The notes under the pieces were generated by a model. That model did no database searches and was not told the origin of the DNA. It saw nothing but the letters and a program-made list of their open reading frames with translations. 64,000 bases of DNA, from NCBI RefSeq assembly GCF_004342025.1, contig NZ_SLWN01000005.1, positions 372,001 through 436,000 of the forward strand, in the 5' to 3' direction. Positions within the stretch are counted from its first letter, which is position 1. Each line of letters begins with the position of its first letter. Source of the stretch: Kribbella steppae. Its GTDB lineage: Bacteria; Actinomycetota; Actinomycetes; Propionibacteriales; Kribbellaceae. Position numbers and translations under genes: made by a program. This document shows positions 43,545 to 53,438 of this stretch, one piece after another.

Positions 43545-43965
43545 GCAGCAGGCGGAAAGCCGCATGCGGCGTGAGCGGACGAACCGCTCGGAAGTCGCGC
43601 CGGTCCAGTGTGAGCACGGCGTCTGTTCGGTAGTCCGCTGCGAGTGCAACGCTGACCGCGTCGGCCAGGTCGAGGTCCAGATCGGCATACCTGCTGATCA
43701 CGGCTACCGCGGTTGCCAGTGTCTCGGCTCCGATCTCCGGGACCTGAAAGCGCATCCGCCGTACCTGCGTCAGCATCAGGTTGAGGATTGTGGTTCGGGC
43801 GGCGCTACCCAGCCGAGCCCGGGCCAGGTGATCCACTTCGGCGAGCACCAACGGCGACAGAATCACCGTCCCAGCTTCCTGAAGTAGTTTGCGGCACGTA
43901 GGCCCCTCGGGTGCGTTGCGGTCGAACGCCGCGATGATGCCCGAGGTGTCCGCGACGACGATCAC
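43531..43965 (-). CDS. vapC: PIN-domain ribonuclease toxin VapC
   Basis: 144 residues. The acidic PIN site is complete: D6 (VADTSG), E43 (LAEVDHL), D102 (LADAVSVALA) and D121 (LTLDRRDF). Expected activity: Mg-dependent cleavage of RNA, inhibiting translation when unbound. GTG start overlaps the antitoxin stop by 4 bp (GTGA), the standard vapBC coupling. Confidence 0.9.
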   Translation of the reverse strand: MIVVADTSGIIAAFDRNAPEGPTCRKLLQEAGTVILSPLVLAEVDHLARARLGSAARTTILNLMLTQVRRMRFQVPEIGAETLATAVAVISRYADLDLDLADAVSVALAADYRTDAVLTLDRRDFRAVRPLTPHAAFRLLPDDL

Positions 43966-44198
43966 CGGCCAGCACGCCGCACGACCTCGGACCGAATCTC
44001 GTCCTTGGTCACCGGCTCACCGCTTCCCTCGAAAGTCGGCCAGTCGAGCGGCTCGTCCCACACCCGGTTCGCCATCGCGGCCAGGTGGATACCCTCGCGA
44101 ATGATCTCGGCTTCCGGAATCCCACGCCGTCGCGCCGCGTCCTTGATCAGCGCCAGATCCTCAGGATCGGCGTAGACGTTCGTACGCTTCATCGACAT
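43962..44198 (-). CDS. vapB: Ribbon-helix-helix antitoxin VapB
   Basis: 78 residues. N-terminal RHH DNA-binding segment (KRTNVYADPEDLALIKDAAR, GIPEAEIIREGI) and an acidic/aromatic C-terminal tail (WDEPLDWPTFEGSGEP) that would wrap the toxin. It neutralises VapC and autoregulates the pair. TAGGGT lies exactly 6 bases before the ATG, indicating a leaderless transcript. Confidence 0.87.
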   Translation of the reverse strand: MSMKRTNVYADPEDLALIKDAARRRGIPEAEIIREGIHLAAMANRVWDEPLDWPTFEGSGEPVTKDEIRSEVVRRAGR

Positions 44199-44204
44199 GT
44201 ACCA

Positions 44205-44210
44205 ACCCTA
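44205..44210 (-). promoter_or_regulatory. -10 box of leaderless vapBC
   Basis: Minus-strand TAGGGT followed by six bases and the vapB ATG at 44198. Confidence 0.5.
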
Positions 44211-44242
44211 ACACATACACGGCGGCCTAATCGGTGCTGAGG

Positions 44243-44899
44243 CTAGAGGCCGATGGTGTCGAGGATGGTGTCCAGGAGGCCGCCGACCAGGCCGGGCTCA
44301 TCCGGCTCCTCGGGCTCATCCGGAGGGGGCGGTGGGTTCGTGGTAGGCGGCGGTGGGTTGGTGGTCACCGGGGGCTGCGTGGTCGCCGGGGGCTTGGTGG
44401 TGGTCGCCGGCGGCCTGGTCAGGTCCGAGGCCGTGACAGTGGGCTTCGGCGGGACCTTGGTGGCCGGCGGCACGGTCGGCTCGTCATGCTCGACCAGTTG
44501 TGGGACCGGCGCGGTGGTCGGGCGAGAAGTGGGCTGACGGCCGTCGGTGGGCTGAGCAGTCACCGGCCCGACTGTCGTTGCTGGAGGCAACGTTGTGGTG
44601 CGGCCAGGGGTCGGCGGCACCGTCGGCACCGGAGTCTCGGAGCCGCGCGGAATGGTCGGGCCACTGGTCGGGATCCGGCTGGGTTCGAGCCCGGCGACCG
44701 GGGTGGCCGGGTCCGGGCCGCCGCCGGGCAGCGGCAGGAACGAGTCGCCGATCCGGGGACCGCCGAACAGGGCGATGCCGACCAGGACGGCGTACAGGCC
44801 GAGGAGTGCGCCGGCCGCTCGGGCGGCCTGACGCAGCCGCTGGCGGGTCAGCCAGGGCGGGCGGCGGTCTGCCGCGGATGCGCCAGAGATCGGGTTCAC
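44243..44899 (-). CDS. Membrane-anchored Pro/Thr-rich protein
   Basis: 218 residues from the GTG at 44899. A basic N-terminal stretch (RRPPWLTRQRLRQAAR) precedes one transmembrane helix (AAGALLGLYAVLVGIALFG, about 27-45). The rest is a low-complexity extracellular region with repeats such as PPATTTKPPATT and TTNPPPPTTNPPPPPDEPEE. The short hydrophobic C-terminal GLVGGLLDTILDTIGL could be an amphipathic or anchoring tail. It may span the cell wall. Family unknown; the start is uncertain because the ribosome site is weak. Confidence 0.65.
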   Translation of the reverse strand: MNPISGASAADRRPPWLTRQRLRQAARAAGALLGLYAVLVGIALFGGPRIGDSFLPLPGGGPDPATPVAGLEPSRIPTSGPTIPRGSETPVPTVPPTPGRTTTLPPATTVGPVTAQPTDGRQPTSRPTTAPVPQLVEHDEPTVPPATKVPPKPTVTASDLTRPPATTTKPPATTQPPVTTNPPPPTTNPPPPPDEPEEPDEPGLVGGLLDTILDTIGL

Positions 44900-45076
44900 A
44901 AGACTCGCAGAGTATCGGCAAGCCAGCGCTTCAAACAGTCCTTGGAAGAAATTCCACACTAGATCGCAATAATTGGGCAATTCAGTTCCGGTACGCATTC
45001 GTAGAATCGCAGTGAGTTAGCTGATGACGCGCCAATCGGCCGGGCGGCGCGTCAATTCCTGTGCCAGCCTGCTCTC

Positions 45077-45737
45077 ATGTCTTCTTTGGTGCTGCTGCAC
45101 GGACTCGGTGCCAACGGCCGGGTCTGGGACGCCTGGCCGCAACCGCGGTTCGCCCCCGACCTCGCCGGACACGGCTCGGCCGCCGCATTCCCGGCGTACA
45201 CCTTCGGCTCGATGGCGGCCGCCGTCGCCGAAACAATTCCGGTACGGCGAAATGTCGTAATCGTCGGCCATTCACTCGGCGGCGTGGTCGCGCTCGAACT
45301 GGCCGGCGGCCGCTACGGCATCGAGGTGGAACGGGTGATCGCGCTCGGCGTGAAGGTCAATTGGTCAACGGACGACCTGGTCCGGGCCGGCGCCTTGGCG
45401 CAGAAGCCGGTCGCGTGGTTCGACACCCGGGAGGACGCGGCCGCGCGGTTCCTCAAGGTCTCCGGGCTGCAAGGACTCGTCGACCCGAACCATCCGGTGG
45501 TCGACCATGGCCTGACCGAGGCGGACGGTCGCTGGCGACTGGCCATGGACCCGGGTGCCTTCGGCGTCGGCGCACCGGACATGGCGAAGCTCATCGCGGC
45601 CAGCAAGGCCGAGGTGATCCTGGCCCGTGGCGAACGGGACCCGATGAACACCGACGACGAACTGCACGAGCTGCACGATCAGGTCGTGACGCTGCCCGGT
45701 CTCGGCCACAACGCCCACGTCGAAGACCCTGGCGCGC

Positions 45738-45751
<14 letters not shown>
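45077..45751 (+). CDS. Alpha/beta hydrolase
   Basis: 224 residues. Oxyanion segment HGLGANGRVWD, nucleophile elbow VGHSLGG, acid in ARGERDPMN and catalytic His in GLGHNAHVEDP. No signal peptide. Its 3' end overlaps the convergent L-serine ammonia-lyase gene by 14 bp. Substrate unknown. Confidence 0.82.
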
Positions 45752-47111
<1,360 letters not shown>

Positions 47112-47151
47112 CGTGCGGAGGCTCCTTCCGGTCGTCGTTGACCGTTTGGTG

Positions 47152-47286
47152 TCCTCCCCGCTCTGTCAGACCAAGGTCCTGTCTGGCCTTCCAGAGGTGC
47201 CTCGCCCGCGCGGTGAAGGTGCCTGAGAGATTCTTGGGGAGAGTTGCTCCTACGGCGCCCGGGTCGTGCCCGGGTCTCTCCCGCAC
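47152..47286 (-). ncRNA. Glycine riboswitch upstream of sdaA
   Basis: Read on the minus strand from 47286: GCGGGAGAGACC (P1/P2 start), the core GGCGCCGTAGGAGCAA, CTCTCAGGCACC, ACCGCGCGGGCGAGGCA and CTCTGGAAGGC. These are the ordered conserved blocks of the glycine (gcvT) aptamer; one aptamer ends near 47185. After it, CCAGAC/GTCTGG with an alternative GACC/GGTC pairing (about 47161-47187) looks like the expression platform, followed by GCGGGGAGG. The sdaA start is about 40 bases further on. Only a single aptamer is evident. Confidence 0.88.
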
Positions 47287-47290
47287 GGGT

Positions 47291-47644
47291 TCATGCGGCT
47301 GTTGAGTTGACTGACCTCGGTGACGGTACGGCGGTGTCCCGGCCGCCGTCAATCCGGCCCGTCCGCACCGCCCAGATCTCGAAGAACCAGGTGAACAGCG
47401 GCGGAACACTGGCCGCCAGTGCGGCCAGCGTGACCGGCCAGGACCACCGCAGCGGCCCACGCACCACCAGCACGGTGAGCACGTAGGCGATGAAGATGCC
47501 GCCGTGGATCGGGCCGAAGATCTTGACCCCGATCTCGTTGTCGGACAGCACGTACTTGAACAACATGCCGATCAGCAATCCGGTCCAGGAGATCGCTTCG
47601 GCGATCGCCACCCACCGGAACCACACCGCGTGCTTGGTAGTCAT
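47291..47644 (-). CDS. DUF3817 domain membrane protein
   Basis: 117 residues from the ATG at 47644, three helices: FRWVAIAEAISWTGLLIGML, PIHGGIFIAYVLTVLVV and WPVTLAALAASVPPLFTWF. GPIHGG and the FEIW segment are typical of DUF3817. Role unknown. TAGGGT lies 7 bases before the ATG (leaderless type). It sits just upstream of the riboswitch and sdaA on the same strand, so read-through into sdaA is possible. Confidence 0.82.
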   Translation of the reverse strand: MTTKHAVWFRWVAIAEAISWTGLLIGMLFKYVLSDNEIGVKIFGPIHGGIFIAYVLTVLVVRGPLRWSWPVTLAALAASVPPLFTWFFEIWAVRTGRIDGGRDTAVPSPRSVNSTAA

Positions 47645-47651
47645 CAGCGCG

Positions 47652-47657
47652 ACCCTA
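47652..47657 (-). promoter_or_regulatory. -10 box of leaderless DUF3817 gene
   Basis: Minus-strand TAGGGT, seven bases before the ATG at 47644. Confidence 0.45.
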
Positions 47658-47765
47658 ACAAGTCCCCCAAGGACCACCCGGGGTCGGCTGGGGGCTCGTC
47701 CCCGATGTGGCCGAGCAAACGGTTGCCCAGGATCGAGGGAGTTTCTCAGACAGGAGATCTTCGGT

Positions 47766-49247
47766 ATGAAGTTCAGACAACGCGCACTCGCCTGCGGTGT
47801 GGCGATGGGGGTCGCGACCGCCGGACTCGCAACTCTCCCGGTGTCGGCGTCCGAGACCGCGACGACACAGGTGCAGTGGTCCGACTGCAAACCCGAGGGC
47901 AACGACGACCCGAAAGTCGTCAAAGGTTCGCAGTGCGCGACGCTGCAGGTTCCGGTCGACTGGCGGAGCCCGAACGGTCCCACCTTCGGCCTTGCCATCG
48001 CCCGACGTACGGCGAAGGAGCCGAGCGACCGTGTCGGCGTGCTGATGTGGGGCCCGGGTGGTCCTGGTGACTCCGGCGTCGACCGGGTCAAGACCGGGAT
48101 GAGCCGGTTCAGCCAGAACCTGCAGAACCGGTTCGACGTCGTCAGCTTCGATCCACGCGGTATCGCTCGCAGCAACCCGGTGAAGTGCTCGGCCGCCCTG
48201 CTGGCCAAGCAGCCGTCGCCGGTCCTGAAGAGTCAGGCTGACTTCACCGCGACGATCCGCTACAACCGCGAGCTGGTCGCCGACTGCCGAAAGAACACCG
48301 GGCCGGTCTTCGACCACATCGACACCTGGCAGACCGTGCGGGACGTGGACGCGATCCGGGCCGCGCTCGGTGAGTCGACGATCTCGTTCCACGGCAGCTC
48401 GTACGGGACGCTGCTCGGCGGTCAGTACGCCGAGACCTACCCGGACCGGGTCCGCGCGATGGTCCTGGAGAGCGTGGTCGACCACAGCGCGCCGTCGGCG
48501 AAGTCGTTCCTCGATGCTCAGGCGTCCGCGGCACAGGACTCGTTCGACGAGTTCGTGAAATGGTGCGACGCGGCAACGACCTGCTCACTGCACGGTCGCG
48601 ACATCCATGCCTTGTGGGCCGACCTGCTGGCCCGGGCCGACCGAGGTGAGGTGCCCGATCCGCAGAAGCCGGAGCTGCCGATCACGCCGTACTGGCTGAG
48701 CTTCAACGTCTTCCGGGCGCTCTACGGACCGCAGTGGCCGGCGTTGGCGGATACCTTGAAGAAGCTCGATACGAGCGCACCGCCGACCGGGCAGCCGCCG
48801 GTCCCGACCGGCCTGGCCTCGAACACCCTCGCGGTGTTCTGCCAGGACTGGAACCTTCCGGTCCGCAATTACCAGGAGTACGCCGGCCTGCTCAGCCGAC
48901 TGGCCCGGAACAACCCGGACATGCGCTACCCCGGTCAGCTGATCGCCGTCTCGATGTGCCTCGGCATGCCGACGGCGAACAACCCGCAGCACCGGCTGAA
49001 GGTGCACGGTCTGGATGAGCCGATCCTGCTGGCCAACGCGATCCACGACCCGGCCACCGGCTACAACTGGGCGCAGAGTGTGGAACGCCAACTCGGCCGG
49101 CACGGCGTCCTGCTGACGTACGAAGGCTGGGGACACGGCAGCTACGACGGCGGACCGTGCATGGAGAACACGATCGACGCCTACCTGGTCTCACTCGACG
49201 TACCCAAGCGCGGCACGGCCTGTCCCGCCGTACCACCGGTCAGCTGA
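47766..49247 (+). CDS. Secreted alpha/beta hydrolase, S33 tripeptidyl aminopeptidase type
   Basis: 493 residues from the ATG at 47766 (AGGAG 8 nt upstream). Sec signal peptide about 1-29 (VSASE cleavage region). Alpha/beta fold with oxyanion motif WGPGGPGDSG, nucleophile elbow HGSSYG and catalytic His in GWGHGSYDG near the C-terminus, the layout of streptomycete SlpD/SlpE and Tap. It trims tripeptides from secreted proteins or peptides outside the cell. Four or more cysteines suggest disulfides. Followed by a strong terminator. Confidence 0.88.
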   Translation: MKFRQRALACGVAMGVATAGLATLPVSASETATTQVQWSDCKPEGNDDPKVVKGSQCATLQVPVDWRSPNGPTFGLAIARRTAKEPSDRVGVLMWGPGGPGDSGVDRVKTGMSRFSQNLQNRFDVVSFDPRGIARSNPVKCSAALLAKQPSPVLKSQADFTATIRYNRELVADCRKNTGPVFDHIDTWQTVRDVDAIRAALGESTISFHGSSYGTLLGGQYAETYPDRVRAMVLESVVDHSAPSAKSFLDAQASAAQDSFDEFVKWCDAATTCSLHGRDIHALWADLLARADRGEVPDPQKPELPITPYWLSFNVFRALYGPQWPALADTLKKLDTSAPPTGQPPVPTGLASNTLAVFCQDWNLPVRNYQEYAGLLSRLARNNPDMRYPGQLIAVSMCLGMPTANNPQHRLKVHGLDEPILLANAIHDPATGYNWAQSVERQLGRHGVLLTYEGWGHGSYDGGPCMENTIDAYLVSLDVPKRGTACPAVPPVS

Positions 49248-49249
49248 GC

Positions 49250-49286
49250 CCCGGGCGGGCGCCTCCCAACAAAGCGCCCGCCCGGG
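49250..49286 (+). terminator. Strong terminator after S33 peptidase gene
   Basis: Perfect 13-bp stem CCCGGGCGGGCGC (49250-49262)/GCGCCCGCCCGGG (49274-49286) with an 11-base loop, directly after the stop codon. Confidence 0.75.
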
Positions 49287-49301
49287 CGTTCTGCCGCGCA
49301 C

Positions 49302-49529
49302 TCAGACCGGTACGCCGGTCACCTCGAGCACGCGATTGAGGTGGTCGCCGCGGACCATCCGGCCCGCCAGCAGGCGAAGTTCGGCGCAGGCGGTCTCGAG
49401 CGCCTGCAGCTGGGATCGGCAGTTGTCGACGTACCAGAAAGGATCGTCGGGCTGCGGATCGTCGGCGTCGTCGATGTCGGCGTACCAGTGCTGGTCACCG
49501 CAGTACATCACTCGCACCCGCAGGTTCAT
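49302..49529 (-). CDS. Small hypothetical protein
   Basis: 75 residues from the ATG at 49529, with GGGGAG about 9 nt upstream. It begins MNLRVRVMYCGDQHWYADID, followed by an acidic DDADDPQPDD stretch and a helical C-terminal part (RSQLQALETACAELRLLAGR). It looks like a small cytosolic protein with a beta front and helical back. Not recognised. The longer open frame upstream runs through GC-rich non-coding DNA. Confidence 0.55.
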   Translation of the reverse strand: MNLRVRVMYCGDQHWYADIDDADDPQPDDPFWYVDNCRSQLQALETACAELRLLAGRMVRGDHLNRVLEVTGVPV

Positions 49530-49693
49530 GGCTATTACTCCCCGTGCCCGGGGTTCCCTGGGTCCCCCCCGGGCCCCAGTCGGCGCCGCCTCGGCCCCGG
49601 CGCGTGGACGCGGCCCCCCACTCCACACGCCGGGCCGAGTTCGACCCTCCCCCGCTCCGTTCATCGTTGCCGAGGGCCTCGGTGTTACAGTTT

Positions 49694-49718
49694 GTGACGA
49701 CTAATTTTGAGTAGTCAC
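49694..49718 (-). terminator. Terminator of the Xaa-Pro aminopeptidase gene
   Basis: Arms GTGACGACTA (49694-49703) and GAGTAGTCAC (49709-49718) pair in 8 of 9 inner positions. On the minus strand the hairpin starts just after the stop at 49723. Confidence 0.5.
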
Positions 49719-49722
49719 CCGA

Positions 49723-51150
49723 CTACCGTGCAGTCAGGTGCGACTGGGTCCACTGCTCCAGGCCGGCGGCGGTGATCGGCAGGTCCTCGGTGAGGATCTC
49801 GAGCCGGTCGGAATGCACCACCACGTTGTCCTCGATCCGGATGCCGATCCCGCGCAGCTCCGGCGGCACGGTCTCGTCGTTCGGGTGGAAGTACAGCCCC
49901 GGCTCGACCGCCAGCGCCATCCCGGCCTCGACCTCACCGGCGAAGTACGCCTCCGGCCGGGACGCGTCGCAGTCGTGCACATCCAGGCCGATGTAGTGCC
50001 CGGTGCCGCAGACGATGTACCGGCGGTGCTGCTGCCCGTCCGGGCCGAGGAGCTCGTCGAGCGACACGTCGAGCAGGCCCCAGTCCCGCAGCCCTTCGGC
50101 CAGTGTGCGCATCGCGGCGTACTGGAAGGCCCGGTACGGCGCTCCGACCTTGACCGCGTCGAGCGACGCCAGCTGTGCCTTGTGGACCAGGTCGTACACC
50201 TGCCGCTGGGCGTCGGTGAACTCACCCGTGGCCGGGAAGGTCCGGGTGACGTCGGCGGTGTAGAGCGTCCGCGTCTCGACACCCGCGTCGAGCAGGATGA
50301 CGTCGCCCTCGTTCACCGGTCCGTCGTTGCGGACCCAGTGCAGCACCGGGGCATGCTTGCCAGCGGCAACGATCGAGGCGTACCCGACGCCGTTGCCCGC
50401 GGTCCGCGCCCGCCGGTCGAAGGTGCCTTGCAACCACCGCTCACCGCCACCGCGAATGGCCTCCGGCAGCTCGCGCGCGACGTCACCGAACGCGAGCACG
50501 CTGGCCGCGACGGCCTCGCGAAGCTGGTCCAGCTCCCAGTCGTCCTTGATCCGGCGCAGCTCGGCCAGCGTCTGCCGCAGCGAGTTCCCGTCCGTCGGCG
50601 AGGTCCGGACCAGTGCGTCCAGCATCGGCTCGACACCCGGTGTCGACAGCATGAACGGTACGGCGCCGCGCACCGCGGCCGGCAGTTCCTCGATCGGGCG
50701 GCAGGCGATCTGCAACGCGTCCGACCAGTCCTTCAGCCCCGGCACCGGGCCGACCCACAGCTCACCGTCGCGCGCGTTCGCGAAGAAGTCGGCCTCTTCC
50801 GGCCCGGCCGTCTCGCGCAGGTACAGGGTCGCGTCACCGTCGGCCGACAGCACCAGTACGGCGCCTTCTGCCTGGCAACCGGTCAGCCAGACGAAGTCGC
50901 TGTCGGCACGGAACAGGTAGTCGGTGTCGTTCGACCGGACCGGCGCCCGACCGGCCGCGACCGCGATCCGCCGTCCCGGCAGCGCCGCGGACAGCTTCCG
51001 CCGGTGCTCGGCTGCCGCCTCCGCCAGCCCTTCCGGGACTGTGACCGTCCGGTCCACCGCTCCCCAGCCACGCGAGATGAACTCCCGGAACCCCTGGGCA
51101 TCGATCGGTCGGTAGGACTTCGGCGTCTCTTCGGTCCGGTCATCGGTCAT
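49723..51150 (-). CDS. pepP: Xaa-Pro aminopeptidase (aminopeptidase P family)
   Basis: 475 residues. The N-terminal creatinase/prolidase domain (FRADSDFVWLTG) precedes the pita-bread catalytic domain with the metal ligands Asp in LLDAGVET, Asp in TADVTRTF, His in GTGHYIGLDVHD, Glu in AVEPGLY and Glu in GIRIEDN. It removes N-terminal residues preceding proline. Possible support role for the 5-oxoproline and peptide scavenging genes nearby. ATG with AGGGGAG upstream. Confidence 0.92.
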   Translation of the reverse strand: MTDDRTEETPKSYRPIDAQGFREFISRGWGAVDRTVTVPEGLAEAAAEHRRKLSAALPGRRIAVAAGRAPVRSNDTDYLFRADSDFVWLTGCQAEGAVLVLSADGDATLYLRETAGPEEADFFANARDGELWVGPVPGLKDWSDALQIACRPIEELPAAVRGAVPFMLSTPGVEPMLDALVRTSPTDGNSLRQTLAELRRIKDDWELDQLREAVAASVLAFGDVARELPEAIRGGGERWLQGTFDRRARTAGNGVGYASIVAAGKHAPVLHWVRNDGPVNEGDVILLDAGVETRTLYTADVTRTFPATGEFTDAQRQVYDLVHKAQLASLDAVKVGAPYRAFQYAAMRTLAEGLRDWGLLDVSLDELLGPDGQQHRRYIVCGTGHYIGLDVHDCDASRPEAYFAGEVEAGMALAVEPGLYFHPNDETVPPELRGIGIRIEDNVVVHSDRLEILTEDLPITAAGLEQWTQSHLTAR

Positions 51151-51238
51151 GTGCTGAGCTCCCCTTTACAGCTGACGGTTACCACTCATCAACTCAGGTG
51201 AGAGGAGGGCCGCGCAAGCCCTTATCGAAACTCGCGGA

Positions 51239-51979
51239 TCACCTGGCGCGGAAGGCCTCGAGGAGACCCTGCTCGGAGTCGAGCAGGTACTGATGCAGGT
51301 CGGTCGCGGCCTGCTCGTACTTGCGGGCCTCGAGCAGTTCGAACAGGCCCCGGTTGCGCGCGATGTAGGGCTCGTGCAGCTCCCGCGGTGTCGCGATCAC
51401 GTGGAAGAGCAGCCGCAACTCCGCCAGCAGCCGGCCGGTGATCGCGTCCATCCGGGCGCTGTCGGCCAGACCGATGAGGTGCTGGTGAAAGCGCATGTTC
51501 GCCGTACCGACAGCCGGCCAGCGGTCCGCGAGCGCGGCTGCCTCGGCCGCCTCGACGTCGTCCTGCAGCGGTTCGATCCGGGCGGCCGGCAACTCCGGGT
51601 CACGCTCGGCCAGACCGCGGACGACGTCCACCTCGAGCACCCGGCGGAGCCGGTACAGGTCCACCACGTCGTGCTCGTCCAACTCGGGCACGAACACCCC
51701 GCGGTGCAGCTTGTAGACCAGCAACCCCTCGTGGGTGAGCAGCCGGAACGCCTCCCGCAGCGTGTTCCGGCTGACCTCGAGCACCTCGGTCAGCTCGACC
51801 TCGGAGAGCTGGGCACCCGGCGGCAGCGCACCCTCGGTGATGCTGCGGCGCAGGATGTCGGCGGCCCGCTCGGCCGAACTGCTCCGGTCCAGCCGTGCGA
51901 CATCGGCAGCGACAGTGCGCAACCACGCCTGCCGGCCCTCGTCGACCTCACCCGTGCTCATCCCCGCATCATCGCTCAC
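51239..51979 (-). CDS. GntR family regulator, FCD (FadR) type
   Basis: 246 residues. Winged helix (SSAERAADILRRSITEGALP, ELTEVLEVSRNTLREAFRLL) and an all-helical FCD domain with metal-site Asp/His candidates (FHQHLIGLADSARMD, LLFHVIATPRELHEPY). Divergent from the NRAMP-pxpABC operon. Two dyads in the shared region, one filling the promoter spacer, are fitting sites. Likely senses 5-oxoproline or a related acid (inference). Confidence 0.9.
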   Translation of the reverse strand: MSDDAGMSTGEVDEGRQAWLRTVAADVARLDRSSSAERAADILRRSITEGALPPGAQLSEVELTEVLEVSRNTLREAFRLLTHEGLLVYKLHRGVFVPELDEHDVVDLYRLRRVLEVDVVRGLAERDPELPAARIEPLQDDVEAAEAAALADRWPAVGTANMRFHQHLIGLADSARMDAITGRLLAELRLLFHVIATPRELHEPYIARNRGLFELLEARKYEQAATDLHQYLLDSEQGLLEAFRAR

Positions 51980-52008
51980 CCGAGGCGTTCAGCGAAAGTT
52001 TAGTGGAA

Positions 52009-52045
52009 CAAGACTCTTGCAGGATTGTTGAACAATCTCTACGCT
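52009..52045 (+). promoter_or_regulatory. Promoter with embedded GntR operator, NRAMP-pxp operon
   Basis: -35 TTGCAG (52017-52022) and -10 TACGCT (52040-52045) are 17 bases apart. The spacer contains the palindrome GATTGTTGAACAATC (52023-52037), matching FCD-GntR sites of the TTGT-N-ACAA kind. A second half-palindrome CAAGACTCTTG (52009-52019) overlaps the -35 box. Confidence 0.7.
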
Positions 52046-52109
52046 CGTGTCATCAACCGTCACTCACAGCCATGGAGCCCATTCCGACAGCTATCCAGGA
52101 GCCGCCGTC

Positions 52110-53429
52110 ATGTCCCTCCGCACCGCCAGACCGCGTAAACCCCCGACCCGGCGAGCCACGAGCAAACCGGTCGCCCGCCGTACCAATCCCTATGCCCGCC
52201 GCCTCACCCCCGCGGCCGGGCGGAAGACGCCGGACAGCGCGATGAAGGCCGGGACCCGGTCGACGCTGATCGGCGCCGTGTTCCTGATGGCGACCGCCGC
52301 GATCGGGCCCGGGGTCATCACCCAGACCACGCTGTTCACGGTGTCACTCGGTGCGGCGTTCGCGTTCGCGATCGTCGCCTCGGTCCTGGTCGATCTCGCG
52401 GTGCAGTTGAACGTGTGGCGGGTGATCGGCATCTCCGGACGCCGGGCGCAGGAGCTGGGCAACCTGGTCGCACCGAGACTCGGTACGGCGATGGCCGCGC
52501 TGCTGTTCGCCGGCGGGCTGGTGTTCACCATCGGCAACGTGTCCGGCGCCGGGCTCGGCACGGATGCGATGTTCGGCCTGGACCCCCGGCTCGGTGGCGC
52601 AATTTCCGCAGTAGTTGCCATCGGCATCTTCTTGGCCAAGCGGGCCGGCCTGGCGATGGACCGGGCGGTGCTGGTCCTCGGCGCGGTGATGCTGCTGATC
52701 GCGGGCTGGCTCGCGGTCACCTCGGGCCCACCGGTCGGCCGGGCGCTGCAGAACGTCGTACTGCCCGAGCAGGCCGACTTCCTCGTCATCACCACGTTGA
52801 TCGGCGGCACGATCGGCGGTTACGTCATGTACGCCGGTGCGCACCGGCTGCTCGACTCGGGGGCGAGCGGGCCGCAGTACGTCCGGGAGATCAGCCGTGC
52901 CTCGGTCGCCGGCATCCTGATCGCCGGGCTGCTGCGCGCCGTACTGTTCCTTGCGATCCTCGGCGTCGTCGCGGGTGGCGCGAGCCTCGACCCCGCGAAC
53001 CCGACCGCGTCCGCGTTCCAGCACGCGGCCGGTGAGTTCGGTCTGCGGGCCTTCGGCGTGCTGCTCTGGGCGGCCGGGATCGCCTGTGTGATCGCAGCGG
53101 CGTACACGACCGTCACCTTCGTCACCTCGCGGACGACGACCTCGGACCGGACCAGGACAGTGCTGGTCGTGCTGTTCATCGCGGTCAGCACCGTGATCTA
53201 TCTGTCCGTCGGTACGGCGCCTGCGAAGCTGCTCGTGTTCGCGGGCGCCTTCAACGGACTGCTGCTACCGCTCGGAATCGGTGTGATTCTGTGGGTGGCG
53301 TGGCAGCGGGCCGATCTGCTGCGCGGCTACCGCTATCCGCGGCCGCTGCTCGTCCTGGGCGGCTCGGCCTGGCTGCTGACCATCTATCTGGCCGTCCGTT
53401 CCGTCAAACCTGTGTTCGAATTGTTCTAG
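52110..53429 (+). CDS. NRAMP-like transporter of the 5-oxoproline operon (YcsG-like)
   Basis: 439 residues from the ATG at 52110 (AGGAG 9 nt upstream). A long basic N-terminus (to about residue 48) precedes about eleven helices. NRAMP-like helix 1 reads GPGVITQTTLF, in which the metal-binding DPGN of true Mn/Fe NRAMPs is not present. The gene order transporter-pxpA-pxpB-pxpC matches B. subtilis ycsG-ycsF-kipI-kipA. It therefore probably imports 5-oxoproline or another organic solute instead of a metal. Confidence 0.83.
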   Translation: MSLRTARPRKPPTRRATSKPVARRTNPYARRLTPAAGRKTPDSAMKAGTRSTLIGAVFLMATAAIGPGVITQTTLFTVSLGAAFAFAIVASVLVDLAVQLNVWRVIGISGRRAQELGNLVAPRLGTAMAALLFAGGLVFTIGNVSGAGLGTDAMFGLDPRLGGAISAVVAIGIFLAKRAGLAMDRAVLVLGAVMLLIAGWLAVTSGPPVGRALQNVVLPEQADFLVITTLIGGTIGGYVMYAGAHRLLDSGASGPQYVREISRASVAGILIAGLLRAVLFLAILGVVAGGASLDPANPTASAFQHAAGEFGLRAFGVLLWAAGIACVIAAAYTTVTFVTSRTTTSDRTRTVLVVLFIAVSTVIYLSVGTAPAKLLVFAGAFNGLLLPLGIGVILWVAWQRADLLRGYRYPRPLLVLGGSAWLLTIYLAVRSVKPVFELF

Positions 53430-53438
53430 GTTGTAGGA

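Noticed and set aside
44253..44537. Gly/Val-rich plus-strand frame opposite the Pro/Thr-rich protein
   Set aside because: It is the complement of Pro/Thr repeats and has no independent support.
44243..44899. Pro/Thr repeat region as a tandem DNA repeat or CRISPR-like array
   Set aside because: The repeats are short, irregular and in one reading frame, explained by a low-complexity surface protein.
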